NCBI GenBank assembly: GCA_007115705.1
Contig: QXEO01001827.1
Location: 124,001 to 188,000, forward strand
From: Dactylis glomerata
Taxonomy: Eukaryota > Streptophyta > Magnoliopsida > Poales > Poaceae
Direction: 5' to 3'
DNA length: 64,000 bases
In this document: positions 1 through 12,191 of the stretch, piece after piece
How positions within the stretch are numbered: position 1 is the stretch's first letter
How the letters are laid out: every line of letters starts with the position of its first letter
Notes under the pieces: generated by a model
What the model saw: the letters and a program-made list of their open reading frames with translations, nothing else
The model's database searches: none
What the model was told of the DNA's origin: nothing
Program-made: the position numbers and the translations under genes

Positions 1-1414
1 GCAACCGTTGAGGTGTTTTCCGATCGAGATCCAATACCAGATCGGTCGAGTTTGTTTTTTTGCAGCATATCGCGGGAACACTCGCTATCAGACATCACGA
101 CGTTTTTGTCTGGTCACGAGCGTAGGAGGTCTCGATCTGTTCCGATCCCATCTCGAGTCCTCGGTCTGGTTCCGTTCGATTGCCAAAAGAATCCAGGCCG
201 ATCACTGCCCCAGGCTCGCTCGGTGCACAAAAAAAGTCCACATACCGATCTTCGATTGCTCGCCATCAGACAAAGGGCGTCGTTCTATCTGGTATCGAGC
301 GTGGGCAGCGCTCGCTCTCGACCAGACACCCAGGCCACACTTGTCTGCTCCAGCGCGTTGGCCTCGTAGCTCTCGCCCTGCTTGATCCTCGTTTGGCCAC
401 GTCCTGCCGCTGCTCAGGCCCGATCGCTCCGTACCTTGGCCTGGTCCTTCACCTCTCTGCTGCAGCAACGCCACAACACATCGGCTGTCCTGCCATCTTG
501 CAACAGAGCCCTGCCGCGACACACTTTTCGGTCGGTTTGCTGCCGCGTCTAGTTGCCGCAGCCGTTCAGCGTGCCTTGTCGTGTTTTCGCCGGTACATGC
601 ACGTTTTCTACCGCAACACAGTGTTGCGGAGATTTTCTGCTGTGGTACAGTTTCGGTGAGTTGAGTCTTTCTCATTTTATTTCCAAACCGTGTCCACATA
701 GCGTACTTTTTCGCCTCTTTTGGAAGCCATAGCCAGAGCCTTTCGACAAATATTTGGTAGGAACCTTTCCTACGAGACTAGCATCCCATTGCTCGACAGG
801 CTGCTCTGTAGGTTTTCTGAGTGCTGTACATAGTGTGGCCATATAAGAAAGAGGAGCTAGAGAAAGCATATAGTTTCAAAAAAGCAAAAAAGAAAGAGAA
901 AAAGAGTGTATTAAAAAAAAAGATACCAAATAGCTGAAAGTTTGCTGCTCCATTACACAGTTTTGAGAGGCCTAGTTCATAATTTGTGCACTCATAGTTT
1001 GAGCAATCTTGTGCCTGGTCATATTGAGCTATTGCTAGCGTCTCTCTTGTGCATTGCAACACAAGAATATACTCCGACAAATACTTTTTGAGCTCACTTT
1101 TCAGAGTTGCTTTGCCCCGTTTATCTCCACCGTGGGTGTTTCCGTGGGTCTTTGTCATACGATCAGCACTAGGACTTGTATTTCAGTGTAGTTAGGTATC
1201 CATACCAAGCCCCACCATATACCCTGGTTTGTCGTGTGATAGTTTCTTTTACCCTCGGTATTCGCTTCATCACATCCATGCACGTTTCAGTCTCTACGAG
1301 AGGTAAGCATTTATTATTCACTTTGGAACGGTAAGATACCTCTTTCTTTCAGTTTTGAGTGAGTTGTGAGTGTACCCACCACCCGTTTATTGTTTGTGCA
1401 CTAACCTACTAATC
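1..1414 (+). other. 5' leader of element A
   Basis: No convincing gene. The first 660 bases are GC-rich and contain only chance ORFs. From about 720 to 1370 the sequence matches, in reverse complement, the leader of element B (about 46745-47220), including the stretches around 1030-1060, 1090-1180 and 1290-1365. This shared leader probably holds packaging and reverse-transcription signals. The first ATG of the coding region follows at 1415. Confidence 0.6.
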
Positions 1415-3460
1415 ATGTCTGCTAGTGATGTTGATGTGATGCAGAAAAAGCCTGATGATACTCCTGTCATATGGAGGGAGTATGAAGCTCTTCGTGATCA
1501 TTTGGAAAGAATTATAACACGAACAACTGACGCTATTGATTCTGATATTCAAGCTATCCAAATGAAAGTAGAAGCCACTGATGCTACTGTTAATAATATG
1601 CAAGTGCAAGTCAACGATCTCCAAACTAGCATCCAGGCGTTGACACAATCTGTCAATGCACTGCGTCTTACTGTTGAGCAACGACCCCCACCACATATTG
1701 ATGCCGATGATGCGAGTGCTCATGGCGACAATGTGGGTTTTGCTACAGAAGATCGTGGTAATGGCCGAGGCAATGGTTCTCCTGTTCGTGGTCGTGGCTT
1801 TGTTCCCCTTGGCGCCCAGCGAATTCCTTTTCAGCAGGATGATGGATTGGGTAAACCAAAGTTTTTTATTCCCAAATTTGAGGGTGGTACTGATGTTGAA
1901 GAGTACCTCACATGGGAGTTGAAGATAGAGAAGTTGTGGCATCTTCATGATTATACGGAGGACAAGAAAATCAAGCTTGCTTCTTCAGAGTTTGATGGCT
2001 ATGTTTTGCGATGGTGGGACAGCATTGTGCAAACACGTCAAGAAAACAACGAGCTGCCCATTATAACTTGGCGCCATATGAAGGAAGTGATGCGGGCTCG
2101 TTTTGTTCCGCATAACTACCTCCGCTCCGTTTTTGATAAGTTACAGCAATTGAAGCAAGGTTTGATGTCCGTTAATGAGTACTATATGGAGATGGAGATG
2201 CTTTTACAACGAGCTCGCGTTCGTGAGCCTCTTGAGCAGACCTTGCAGCGTTTTCTCCATGGTCTGAAGTATAATATTAAGAGCATTGTTCAGCATCATC
2301 GGTATCATGATATGAATGAGCTGCTACATCATGCACGTGAAGCTAAAGCACAGTTTGCCGAAGAAGCTCAGTTTAAGGCACGTACTACTTCAGGCAGCCA
2401 TTTCACACCCAGGCCTGCTGCACCCACACCAAGTTCCCGTTCAGATTTTCGTGCTCCTTCGTCGTCGCGATCTGATTCCAATGCAAAGAAATCCGCACCT
2501 GCTGCTAGTGGTACGGGTTCGAACATGTCTATAGCACGTAATCATGATATGGAGTGTCATACTTGTGGTGGAAAGGGTCATTTTAAATGGGATTGCCCCA
2601 ATAGAAAAGTGATGATTGTCAATGAGGACACCAATGAGTACGAGAGGGGTGATGATGCTGATCCAGATGGTTCCGATGATGATGACTTTGGTCCTGACGG
2701 TGTTGATGCCTATCCTTCCACCGCCAATAACATTGTTTGCTCGCAGCGTGTGCTCAATGTGTCTCCTACATCTGAAAGTCAGCGGTGCAATTTGTTCCAA
2801 ACTAAAGCACTTGTTGGACCAGACAATGCTTGCAAACTCATCATCGATGGTGGTAGTTGCCGCAACCTTGCTAGCAAGGAGTTGTGTGCAAAGCTGAAAC
2901 TGAAATACATCCCGCACCCGCATCCATATTATATCCAGTGGCTCAGCGACAATGGAGAGATGAAGGTCAGCCACATGGTGCGAGTTGATTTTGAGATTGG
3001 ACCATACAAGGACTCCATTGAGTTTGATGTGGTTCCTATGACGGTTTGTCACCTCTTGTTGGGCCGCCCATGGCAGTTTGATCGCAACGTGTTACACAAT
3101 GGCCGCACCAACACATATCATTTGGAGTTCAAGGGCAGAAAAATTAACTTGCAGCCTATGTCTCCACAGCATATTGTAAATGAATCTCGTCAGAAAATTG
3201 AAGTGAACTTAGAACATGAGAATGAGAGAGTAGCTAGACGAAAGACTATTACCTCGGTGAGTGAGAGCCACCCAACCACATCGAGAGTTCCACACCAAAG
3301 TGAGCGAGTGAATTCTCTAGTTCTGCTAGCCACCAAAGAAGATATGAGAGAATTTAGAGAGGATCCTACAGCCATGCCACTTGTGCTTAAGTACAAGGGT
3401 GAGATTTTGGTTTCTAACGACATGACTCCTCTTCCTTTTGGTGTTTCTAGTGTCTTGTAG
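1415..3460 (+). pseudogene. element A Gag-protease (N-terminal part of Gag-Pol)
   Basis: Gag packages the RNA and the aspartic protease matures the polyprotein. I start at ATG 1415 because the open frame upstream has no ATG. A coiled-coil-like N-terminus is followed by a retrotransposon Gag domain (about residues 150-320, with WW and RFVP motifs) and a CCHC zinc knuckle (C-x2-C-x4-H-x4-C, about residue 380). The protease has an Asp-Gly-Gly active-site triplet (near 2850) in place of the usual DSG/DTG, and a later LLLGRPW motif (near 3060). The frame stops at TAG 3458 and continues directly into RT in the same frame, so this is most simply a nonsense mutation (CAG to TAG) in one Gag-Pol ORF. 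Confidence 0.88.
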
Positions 3461-4482
3461 GATTTTGGCGATGTGTTTTTGAAGGAGGTCCCCGCTGGTT
3501 TGCTCCCTTTGCGCGGCATTGAGCACCAGATTGACTTCATCCCTGGTGCCACCTTGCCAAACCGTGCTCCTTACCGCACCAACCCCGATGAAACTAAGGA
3601 GATTCAGAAACAAGAGCAAGCGCTACTCAACAAAGGTTATATTCATGTGAGCTTAAGCCCTTGTGCTGTTCCTGTTATTCTAGTTCCTAAGAAACATGGT
3701 ACATGGCGCATGTGTGTAGATTGTAGAGCTATCAATAACATTACTATTCGATATCGTCACCCTATTCCATGCTTGGATGATATGCTTGATGAGTTGAGTG
3801 GTGCTGCTGTTTTCTCTAAGATTGATTTGCGTAGTGGTTACCATCAGATTAGGATGAAGGAGGGGGATGAGTGGAAAACTGCCTTTAAAACAAAATTTGG
3901 TTTATATGAGTGGTTAGTCATGCCTTTTGGTTTAACTAATGCACCCAGTACCTTCATGAGATTAATGAACCATGTTTTGCGAAATTTTATTGGCAAGTTT
4001 GTGGTTGTGTATTTTGATGATATATTAATCTACAGCCACAATGAATCTGACCATAGTGATCATATTAGACAAGTTTTGCAAGTGTTGCGTGATTCTCAGC
4101 TTTATGGTAATCTTGACAAGTGCACATTTTGCAAAGATAAGGTCAAATTCCTTGGATATGTTGTTTCTAAAAACGGAGTAGAGGTAGATGCATCTAAAAT
4201 TGAAGCTATTCAAAATTGGCCTACTCCCATGAATGTTAGTCAAGTACGAAGTTTTCATGGTCTTGCTGGTTTTTATCGCCGTTTTGTGAAAGACTTTAGT
4301 ACTATTGTTGCACCTTTAAATGAGTTAACTAAAAAAGGTGTTGACTTTGTATGGGGCGCAGCCCAAGATCATGCTTTTGATGAACTGAAACGTTTATTAT
4401 CTTCTGCACCTTTGCTTGCACTACCAGATTTTAATAAGCAATTTGAGATTGAATGTGATGCTAGTGGCATTGGTATTGGTGC
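3461..4482 (+). pseudogene. element A reverse transcriptase and start of RNase H
   Basis: This would copy the element RNA into cDNA. It is in frame with Gag-protease after the TAG. Visible are the start of the RT region (DFGDVF), the VPKK...WRMCVDCRAIN block, FSKIDLRSGYHQI, the MPFGLTNAPSTF block and the catalytic YFDDILIYS (near 4011-4037, Tyr-x-Asp-Asp). The connection and the first RNase H residues follow (E-C-D-A-S-G at about 4450). Coding is cut at 4482 by the G composite and resumes at 15165. The residues after 4482 in this frame belong to the G LTR and are not part of RT. Confidence 0.92.
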
Positions 4483-5038
4483 TGATATGGGCACAAAGGA
4501 GGAGGTGAAGCCCAATTTCAGGACTCCACCAAGATGAGGGAAGCTCGTTGCAGATTGGCACGCCAGGACGACCTACGATATGAGATAATTTAGTCTAAGG
4601 TTGTGTCAGCAATTTATATTCATGCTTATGTTATTTCGTAGCTAGGTCAAGTTGTGGGCCACTTAGGTTTATGTGTGTTTTGGGTTTGGGCATGTCCAAG
4701 CCCAATAGTTTTCTGGCCATCTATATAAGGAGGCCAGCAGTCTAGGGTTTAGGGAGTTCAGTTGTTTAGTCTAAAAGTATCGTGTGCTCCACCGTGTATC
4801 ATCCCTCCGGGGAAATGGCACTGCCGTGTTTATCAAATACATTGCTGTGAAGGTTCTTGTGTTCATCAAGGATTATCAGGCTCAGGTTTGAGGCGTCTTG
4901 ATTCTCTTCACGTTGCTTGCTGGATTCGTTCCTCTTCTTCAGGTGATGTTCTTCGCGTTGTTGGAAGATTTCTATCCGGGTAGACTCGCTGTGAAAGATT
5001 GGGACAAAACTCAAGGATCACAGACGTGATCCTTATCA
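4483..5038 (+). repeat. G-family LTR, copy 1
   Basis: The 556-bp LTR starts TGATATGG and ends CCTTATCA (TG...CA). Copies of the same length occur at 8484-9039, 9044-9599 and, inverted, 14604-15159. It is followed by a TG dinucleotide and a primer site. The first 55 bases carry the end of the Gag-protease reading frame when the LTR acts as a 3' LTR. The inserted sequence begins at this LTR's first base. Confidence 0.93.
4721..4728 (+). promoter_or_regulatory. TATA box of the G LTR
   Basis: CTATATAAGG lies about 320 bases from the LTR end and is preserved in the other 556-bp copies. A conserved AGTCTAGGGTTTAGGGAG stretch follows about 10 bases later, a likely transcription start region. Inferred from sequence only. 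Confidence 0.6.
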
Positions 5039-5968
5039 TGTGGTATCAGATTACTGGGTTTATCACTGCGAGTATTTTTGGTTGATCTGCAAATTATTCT
5101 TCATTGGAGGTTTTCAGATCAGCGCGAGTTGTTGGTCTCTATTCTGGTTTTGGTTGTCTTCGTCGGCAGTCAAGTTGGGAGTCACAGATCCGATTGTTCT
5201 CTTGTTGCAAAGGACCGATTTCTTCTATTATTCTGTTGACGAAGAAACCAGCGCGATTTGATTGATACAATTAACCAAGAAACCAATAGGCGGCGGTGTG
5301 GAATCATTCTGTTGGAGTCATAGCAATCCAGTAGATCGGTTCGTAACTAGATTTGTAGATCCAATCGCTAAGGAGTAAAAAAAAGAGCAGAGACGGGCTG
5401 CAGCGATCACCCGTACGCGCCCTAGCACGGAGACGGTCTGCCTCCTGGCGACCGCCCGCCCCCGCGCCGTGCGTGGAGTTTCTGCCGATCGGGGATCGCT
5501 CGGGATCGGCGCTGTCAGATCCGATCGGTCCTAGCGATCGATTTCCACGCGCCTCAGATCCGATCGATTTCCACGTGCTTCAGATCACCACGATCGTTTC
5601 TGAAAACAGGTGATTATTCTCCTATCGCTAGCAGATCCGATCGATCCTAAGGAGAAAAAGGAAAAAAAATCCCTAGCGGGCTAGCCCACCTGAGCACTCG
5701 AGCGGGGCAGCTCGTCCATGCTTGGGAGCCCCTGTCCAGCGGCGCTACACCACAGAGGGTGTCTGCCCTCGGGCGCGCCTATGTCCCTCGCCCCGTGTTT
5801 GATTGTGTGCTGATTTCAGTCTTATTTTGCTGCCATTCAGTTACAAATTTTGTGAGGAAAACAAGATCGTTCTCATCTGGGATTGGTGCATTCTTGCTCA
5901 GCAAATCTGTACTATTTTTTTTGGAAATTCTCTGCCACGGTGTGCTTTGGTGCTAAAGTTGTGCAGAT
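5039..5968 (+). other. G leader with initiator-Met primer binding site, copy 1
   Basis: Two bases (TG) after the LTR comes TGGTATCAGATTACTGG (5041-5057), whose first ten bases match the complement of the plant initiator tRNA-Met 3' end. The rest is an untranslated leader with GC-rich repeats built on GATCCGATCG (about 5460-5660). It is nearly identical to the leader at 12549-13497. No gene seen. Confidence 0.75.
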
Positions 5969-8538
5969 ATGGTGGCCGGTGTTATGGAGACAGTTCAGAC
6001 GGACATATCGGATTTTTATCAAGCTTGTTGGCTGGGCGAAGCGGATGAAGCACCCATTTTTAACCCTGCTGCTGTTGCTGCAACCCAAGCATTGGGAGGT
6101 TTTAGAAGACTTTGGCTGAAGATTGATGCTACGCCACAAGAATATTTAGCATGGGAGGATGTGATGGACTGTTGGTTACTGCCGCGTTCTCAAGATTACG
6201 GGCAAATTACTTCTTACAATGCAGCTGTTGCTCGCTTTGATCAAATAACTACTGCTTGGTGGAAACGTGTCAGGTATGAGTTGCACTGAAAAGGCCAGAG
6301 TTTCACATGCAGTTGGGAAGAACTGAAGAGTCTTTTGAGGCAGCATTTCGTGCCAACAGATTGTATGGTAGAGCAGCCCAGTCGGGCTATGACCACAATT
6401 GTACCTTCTGTGGATACGAAGGCTGATGTTTGCAAGGATGTCATGAAAGAGGTTGAACCATTGAGTGGGATGAATATGTGATGAGGATACAATCATGGAT
6501 CATGCTGATTTTGACTGTTTGAGCTGGAAGGAAATATTGAGTCTAATTGATGATTATTATAAGGTGAATTCTTTCCTAATTGAAAGAATGTCTTGATATC
6601 TTCGAATTATATACTACCTAAAGCGATGCACTATGTTGTATTTAGGTATGTCATCTGTCAAGATATCGCCAGCGGGAGGAGAGGGAGGACGGCGATCGAG
6701 AGACAAGCGGAGATCAAGTCTGCATGAGCGAGAGCACGCGATGGCGCGCTAGGACAGCCTTCGACGCGATGTCTATGAGTCTAAGGCGCGCTACACTCAT
6801 GGCCTGCGTGCCAAAATAGGCCGAACCCATGTATGGGTCGGTATGTACCAGTTTGAGTCGAACCGAGTCCGTTTGGGCCCAAAACAGGTTGGTTTTGGGC
6901 CAGGTCTTTGCCCAGGTCGCCCGGACCCCTTTAAGTACCCCTGGGGCACACCCTTGTGTCATTTAGACTACGTTTAGATTACCCCCAAACATCAGAACGA
7001 AATTGCTTGTAAGCTTTCCTCTGAAATCATATATTCCTCTGTGTTTCGCTCGGAATATCTACCCCACTCCAAGTTTGTTTCGATCTAGAGTTTTGCTACT
7101 GAGAATTCAAGTGTGATCTGCTGTTCCATTGGGAATTAGGAGATTGCAGAACCGCTTCGTAGTCGGCGGCTACGTGCGCAGGTGTGTGGTGTCTCGAATA
7201 TCCATAGGGTTGAAGATCTGTTGCATTGGCAACGGGGGAACAACCGGAGAGTTCGTGTGCGTCTCACAGATTATCTACCAAGTTATCATCCATCTACATC
7301 GGCTCACTGAGAAGATCGGGCAACCCCTTATCAATATGCAACTCAAGCGGGTACATGATGCGGCTTGCATAGCAGTTGACAAGGGTCAGCGTTGGAGTTT
7401 ATTTCAAACACAGTGCATGATCAAGGGCAAAGCCTGCAAGCTCATGGTGGATGGTGGTAGCTACTGTAATGGCCTCAGTAAGGCTATGGTGATGACTTTG
7501 GGTTTGTCGACATGGCGTATTCCTGAACCTAAGCATGTTGCGTGGTTAAATAGCTGCGGTATGCTGAAGATTACTCACAAGGTGCGTGTGCCCTTTATAG
7601 TTGATGACGATGTTGATGAGGTGGAATGTGATGTGTTGCCATTGGAGGTGTGTGGGCTCTTACTTGGATGTCCATGGCAGTATGATCACAATGCTATGCA
7701 TGCTGGGAGAGCAAATACATATTCTTTTGTGCATGATGGCAAACAGCGGACTTTGAAGCCTATGAGAGATGATCAAATCAAGTCCGATGTCGTGTTGGTG
7801 GTTGGCAAGAAGAAGTTGCATAAAGCTAAGCCACAACCAGGGCTATCTAAGGTGCAGCATGAGGAGCATGATGCGAAAAGCGTCGTTCGTGATATTATTT
7901 CAGCCATGCCTGTAGATGACAAGCCAATTGTTCTTGTTAGTGACAAGCTAGTTGAAGTCAAGCCTCATATTGATGAAGGGAAGGATATGTCAGCATGTGT
8001 TCCACTTCCAGTTCGTGTTGACATGGGTGTTCAGAGCGATGACGGTGGCGCTGATCTTGTTCCGGTGCATACGGTGCCGCGGGTAGTCAGCCACAGTTTT
8101 GTTAGAACACCACGGAGACGTTTTGTTGGAGCAGCAGTGCGTGTGCATACAGGCAAAGATGGACGTGTTCATCAGTTGTGTGGCCTGGGCATTACTACTT
8201 TGCAGGGTCGTGCTAAGCAGGTTCATGTTCGGCAATGCAAGGTTCCATCAAGGATTGAGAAGAAGAAGGTGGAGGCACCTAAGTCCAAGTTTATTTGGCA
8301 AAGAAAAGAGGTGCAACCACCTAGGGCTGTATCAAGTCAAGCAGGCCAAGAGGGAGGATGTGGTGAGGAAGGCAAGCAAGACTTGAAGACGTCGGATATG
8401 CGTGGTGCTATTCTTCATATGCCGCCACCCTTTCGAGCAGACCCTCACGCGTTGGGGACAACGCTTTTTGAAGGGGGGGAGGATGATATGGGCACGAAGG
8501 AGGAGGTGAAGCCCAATTTCAGGACTCCACCAAGATGA
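5969..8538 (+). pseudogene. G-family Gag-protease, copy 1 (split by a solo LTR)
   Basis: This is a short Gag-like region joined to an aspartic protease, with no RT, RNase H, integrase or zinc knuckle. ATG 5969 starts a Gag-like domain (about 5969-6470, with a WW-K-x-V-R motif and a QHFVPTD motif). A TGA at 6287 interrupts it, where copy 2 reads a glutamine. A solo LTR (6479-7333) splits the gene. Coding resumes at 7334 with the protease: an Asp-Gly-Gly triplet near 7450 and LLLG-x-PWQYD near 7660. A basic C-terminal tail follows. The frame runs through the polypurine tract into the first 55 bases of LTR copy 2. The Gag-protease content resembles the 'TR-GAG' class of non-autonomous LTR elements. 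Confidence 0.82.
6479..7333 (+). repeat. solo B-type LTR inserted in G Gag
   Basis: The 855-bp unit begins TGATGAGGATAC and ends CCCTTATCA. It is flanked by a perfect ATATG duplication (6474-6478 and 7334-7338). It matches the LTR of element B (47238-48055, reverse) base for base over long stretches. No internal region is present, so it is a solo LTR left by LTR-LTR recombination. Copy 2 (near 14000) lacks it and shows the empty site. Confidence 0.93.
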
Positions 8539-9039
8539 GGGAAGCTCGTTGCAGATTGACACGCCAGGACGACCTACGATATGAGATAATTTAGTCTAAG
8601 GTTGTGTCAGCAATTTATATTCATGCTTATGTTATTTCGTAGCTAGGTCAAGTTGTGGGCCACTTAGGTTTATGTGTGTTCTGGGTTTGGGCCTGTCCAA
8701 GCCCAATAGTTTTCTGGCCATCTATATAAGGAGGCCAGCAGTCTAGGGTTTAGGGAGTTCAGTTGTTTAGTCTAAAACTATCGTGTGCTCCACCGTGTAT
8801 CATCCCTCCGGGGAAACGGCGCTGCCGTGTTTATCAAATACATTGCTGTGAAGGTTCTTGTGTTCATCAAGGATTATCAGGCTCAGGTTTGAGGCGTGTT
8901 GATTCTCTTCACGTTGCTTGCTGGATTCGTTCCTCTTCTTCAGGTGACGTTCTTCGCGTTGTTGGAAGATTTCTATCCGGGTAGACTCGCTGTGAAAGAT
9001 CGGGACAAAACTCAAGGATCACCGACGTGATCCTTATCA
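8484..9039 (+). repeat. G-family LTR, copy 2 (3' LTR of internal copy 1)
   Basis: The 556-bp copy lies directly after the polypurine tract AAGGGGGGGAGGA (8471-8483). It ends CCTTATCA and is followed by TGGA and then another complete LTR. It differs from copy 1 by scattered substitutions. Confidence 0.93.
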
Positions 9040-9043
9040 TGGA

Positions 9044-9599
9044 TGATATGGGCATGAAGGAGGAGGTGAAGCCCAAATTTAGGACTCCACCAAGATGAGG
9101 GAAGCTCGATGCAGATTGGCACGCCAGGATGACCTACGATATGAGATAATTTAGTCTAAGGTTGTGTCAGCAATTTATATTCATGCTTATGTTATTTCAT
9201 AGCTAGGTCAAGTTGTGGGCCACTTTGGTTTATGTGTGTTTTGGGTTTGGGCCTGTCCAAGCCCAACAGTTTTCTGGCCATCTATATAAGGAGGCCAGCA
9301 GTCTAGGGTTTAGGGAGTTCAGTTGTTTAGTCTAAAACTATCGTGTGCTCGACCGTGTATCATCCCTCCGGGGAAACGGCGCTGCCGTGTTTATCAAATA
9401 CATTGCTGTGAAGGTTCTTGTATTCATCAAGGATTATCAGGCTCAGGTTTGAGGCGTGTTGATTCTCTTCACGTTGCTTGCTGGATTCGTTCCTCTTCTT
9501 CAGATGATGTTCTTCGCGTTGTTGGAAGATTTCTATCCGGGTAGACTCGCTGTGAAAGATCGGGACAAAACTCAAGGATCACCGGCGTGATCCTTATCA
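9044..9599 (+). repeat. G-family LTR, copy 3 in tandem with copy 2
   Basis: A second complete 556-bp LTR is separated from copy 2 by only TGGA (9040-9043). On its right it abuts the first base of the H LTR, not a G primer site. An LTR-LTR tandem of this kind is not produced by normal integration. Confidence 0.92.
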
Positions 9600-10356
9600 T
9601 GTAGAATTAGCAAGATGTAGAATTTGTGCTGGTCGGTGGCCCGATCTTTCACGGTACTATTAGTAGCAGAAGGAATTTCCGATCAAGCAGAGAAGCAAGA
9701 ATCGTAAAAACCAAATCTAGCGTTGAGTAGATGCGATCGACTCCACGCGTAGCAACAACAGAATTCTCTCGGATCAGCAAAGACGAACACAGTATTTGGT
9801 GTCCCCCGACATGGGACATTTTCTGTAGTTTTTATTCAACTCGCCATCTAATCTCCCCATACACGGCCGAGGCCTGCCTGTTATATAGGCGATGCATGAC
9901 TTGCCAAACCTTCCAAACAAACATGCAATCAAAACAGATTGATACGGACTCTCTCCCTACCTAATGAAACTTTCCTAATTAATTATACAGCAACGCTGAA
10001 CACAAAAGTCCAAAACCAGCTAGGACACAACTCTCGTACACAAATAACGTGACCGTAAATATGAGCTTGAAAAAAAACATGAGTGCTAGCTAGCTTACGA
10101 TGGAATAGATTGAAGTGGGACTTCGATCGATCCAAACATGATGGACGTGCATGGCGTCCTGAATGTTGGTATCACTTTCTCCGCTGGAACTAGCTCTACA
10201 GAAATATGGCCAATATTATTAAGATGATCCTTGTTGTCATGATGCGTCGACTTGCACGTCGCTTCCATTTGGTTTGAGCCATTTTGACAGCAGCAACATA
10301 TCTTAGAGCCATTACGCCTAACTGGAATAATATATGAGGTAGAGATGGCCACATCA
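9600..10356 (-). repeat. 3' LTR of element H
   Basis: On the minus strand it starts TGATGTGGCCATC directly after the polypurine tract and ends CTAATTCTACA (TG...CA), 757 bp. The Gag-protease frame continues into it for about 260 bases to a stop at 10095. There is no second copy to confirm the left boundary, which is set by the adjoining G LTR end. Confidence 0.72.
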
Positions 10357-12191
10357 TCCTCTCCCCCTTGAGACCAAACCGACCTCGGTTTTGGGGTGAC
10401 CTGCTTGACAGTATTCTTTTTCTGCAAAACAGTTGTATCCACCTTGATATCTTGTTCAAGCATGGGTCGCAGCACATGTCGTCTCCCATCATCCCAAAAA
10501 GAATAAGTATTTGATCTGCCATCATGGGTGGAACGGCGATCATATTGCCATGGCCTTCCCAACAGTAATTGACATGCGTCCATCGGCAATACATCACATA
10601 TCACTGTGTCGCTATAGTTACCCACTGAAAATTTCAGTCTCACCTTGCGAGTAACTTTCAGCTTGCCAGACTCATATAACCACTCAATCCAGTGTGGTTG
10701 TGGATGTTTCCATGTAGACAATGCTAATGCATCCACCATGGTCTTGCTGACCACGTTGGTATAGCTTCCACTATCTATGATCAGCTTGCAACAGGTGTTA
10801 TTGACTTGGCATTGAGTCTGAAAAATATTCCATCGCTGCCCTTTATCCTCTATGCGGTCTGCTTGCACACGTTTCACCATCAAGTTTTTGCAATTAGCAG
10901 TAAGTTCGTAACCATCCACCTGTTCAATTTCCTCAGACTTCTCACTAGTCGTATCAGTAAGCTCTTCTTCATCGCTTGCAGAAATATAGCCGTCATGTGT
11001 GAGCAAAATTTTCTTGGCATTAGGACAATCACGCTTCTTATGTCCTCTGCCTCCACAAGTAAAACACTCAATATTTGCGCTGGACTGGGTACTAGAAGCA
11101 GCTCTAGACACTCCTGATTTTGACGCCTCTTTCTGCGAAGAATTGTTGGAGCGTGTAGTAGGTGCTGGTCTAGAACTAGCACTAGGATCCTCCATATGTG
11201 AACGCCGCCATGTGTTTGTAGCTGAATCTTGGCGTCGTTTAATTTGTTGCTCTGCACGCTCAGCTTGGTGCACAAGATCTTCTATGTCGTAGTAGACCGC
11301 CATCTCAACTCGATCCTGCACCTCAATGTTCAGCCCGTTAAAGAAACGTGCCATCGTTGCCTCCGGCACCTCCACAGTCTCTGTACGAATCATAAGCAAT
11401 TCCATCTCTTTGTAATATGCATCAACGCTCAAATTACCTTGAGAAAGGCGCTGCAACTTGATGTACATATTTCTTTTATAGTGCTCAGGAACAAACCGTC
11501 GCCTCATAAAATCCTTCATCCCTTGCCAATTTGTCGGACGATGTCATGAACAGAAAATTTGGTTCCACCATAGCAACGCGTAACCAGTGAACTCAATGGC
11601 TGCAAGTTGCATCTTCTTCTCCTTGGTGTAACGATGAGCATCAAAAATTTGGTCGATACGCATCTCCTAGTCCAAGTAATCTTCAGGCTCGCACTTTCCA
11701 GAGAATGGCGGAATTGATATCTTCACGCGCCCAATGCCATCATCAATAGGAATTCGTGCAGCCTGACCGAAACGATCTCGGTGGTTTGCTCCACCGTGAC
11801 CGAGAGCTTCAGCTCGAGGATCATGGTGATGTGGAGCGTACCCCACAGCGATATCAGCATTGCCGACATGGTCGTCAAATTGTGGTGCTGGTTGCACCGG
11901 CAGAGGCTGATCGCCTACTCGGCGATCACGTCTTGGCTGCGCGGCCTGTGGTGGAGCTGGCGCTGGCTCTTGTAGGTTCTCAACAATAGTCTGCAGTGCA
12001 CCGATCTGAGCACCCAGATCATCAAATCTCGTGTCGATATTCATCTTCAGATTGTTGTGGCACCGCATGACAAAATTGCATGTGAGGTCAAATCCCCCAC
12101 GAACATTCTCAGGAAGATCTGCAGTATATACGGGCAGCGGTTCTTCATCCAGATCAACCACCCCATCCTCCGCCTTGATGGATCCTGACAT
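10095..12191 (-). pseudogene. element H Gag-protease
   Basis: Gag with zinc knuckle plus aspartic protease, starting at ATG 12191. The order is an acidic N-terminus with a short coiled coil, a Pro/Gln/Arg-rich linker, the Gag domain (about 11750-11200), a CCHC knuckle (C-x2-C-x4-H-x4-C, about 11060-11020), and a protease with a canonical Asp-Ser-Gly triplet (near 10765) and LLLGRPW (near 10555). Two in-frame stops break it: TAG at 11667-11669, where relatives have Trp, and TGA at 11544-11546. The frame ends inside the LTR. H keeps the standard DSG active site, unlike A and G. Confidence 0.85.

Noticed and set aside
8..699. Overlapping ORFs of 118-165 codons at the window start
   Set aside because: Three frames are open at once in GC-rich leader sequence with no domain. 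Compositional artefacts.
1303..1352. Possible GTAAGC...TTTCAG mini-intron in the A leader, also present in B
   Set aside because: About 50 bases is shorter than usual plant introns, and conservation with B can reflect shared descent.
4762..5014. Recurrent 71- and 73-codon ORFs in both strands of each G LTR
   Set aside because: They recur because the LTR recurs. Both strands are open, there is no known domain, and the better explanation is non-coding LTR.
5041..5057. tRNA-like TGGTATCAGA sequences as possible tRNA genes
   Set aside because: Only the complement of a tRNA 3' end is present, next to an LTR; these are primer binding sites.
7129..7333. N-terminal part of a long open frame running into G protease
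   Set aside because: These bases belong to the solo LTR. The open frame crosses the insertion by chance.
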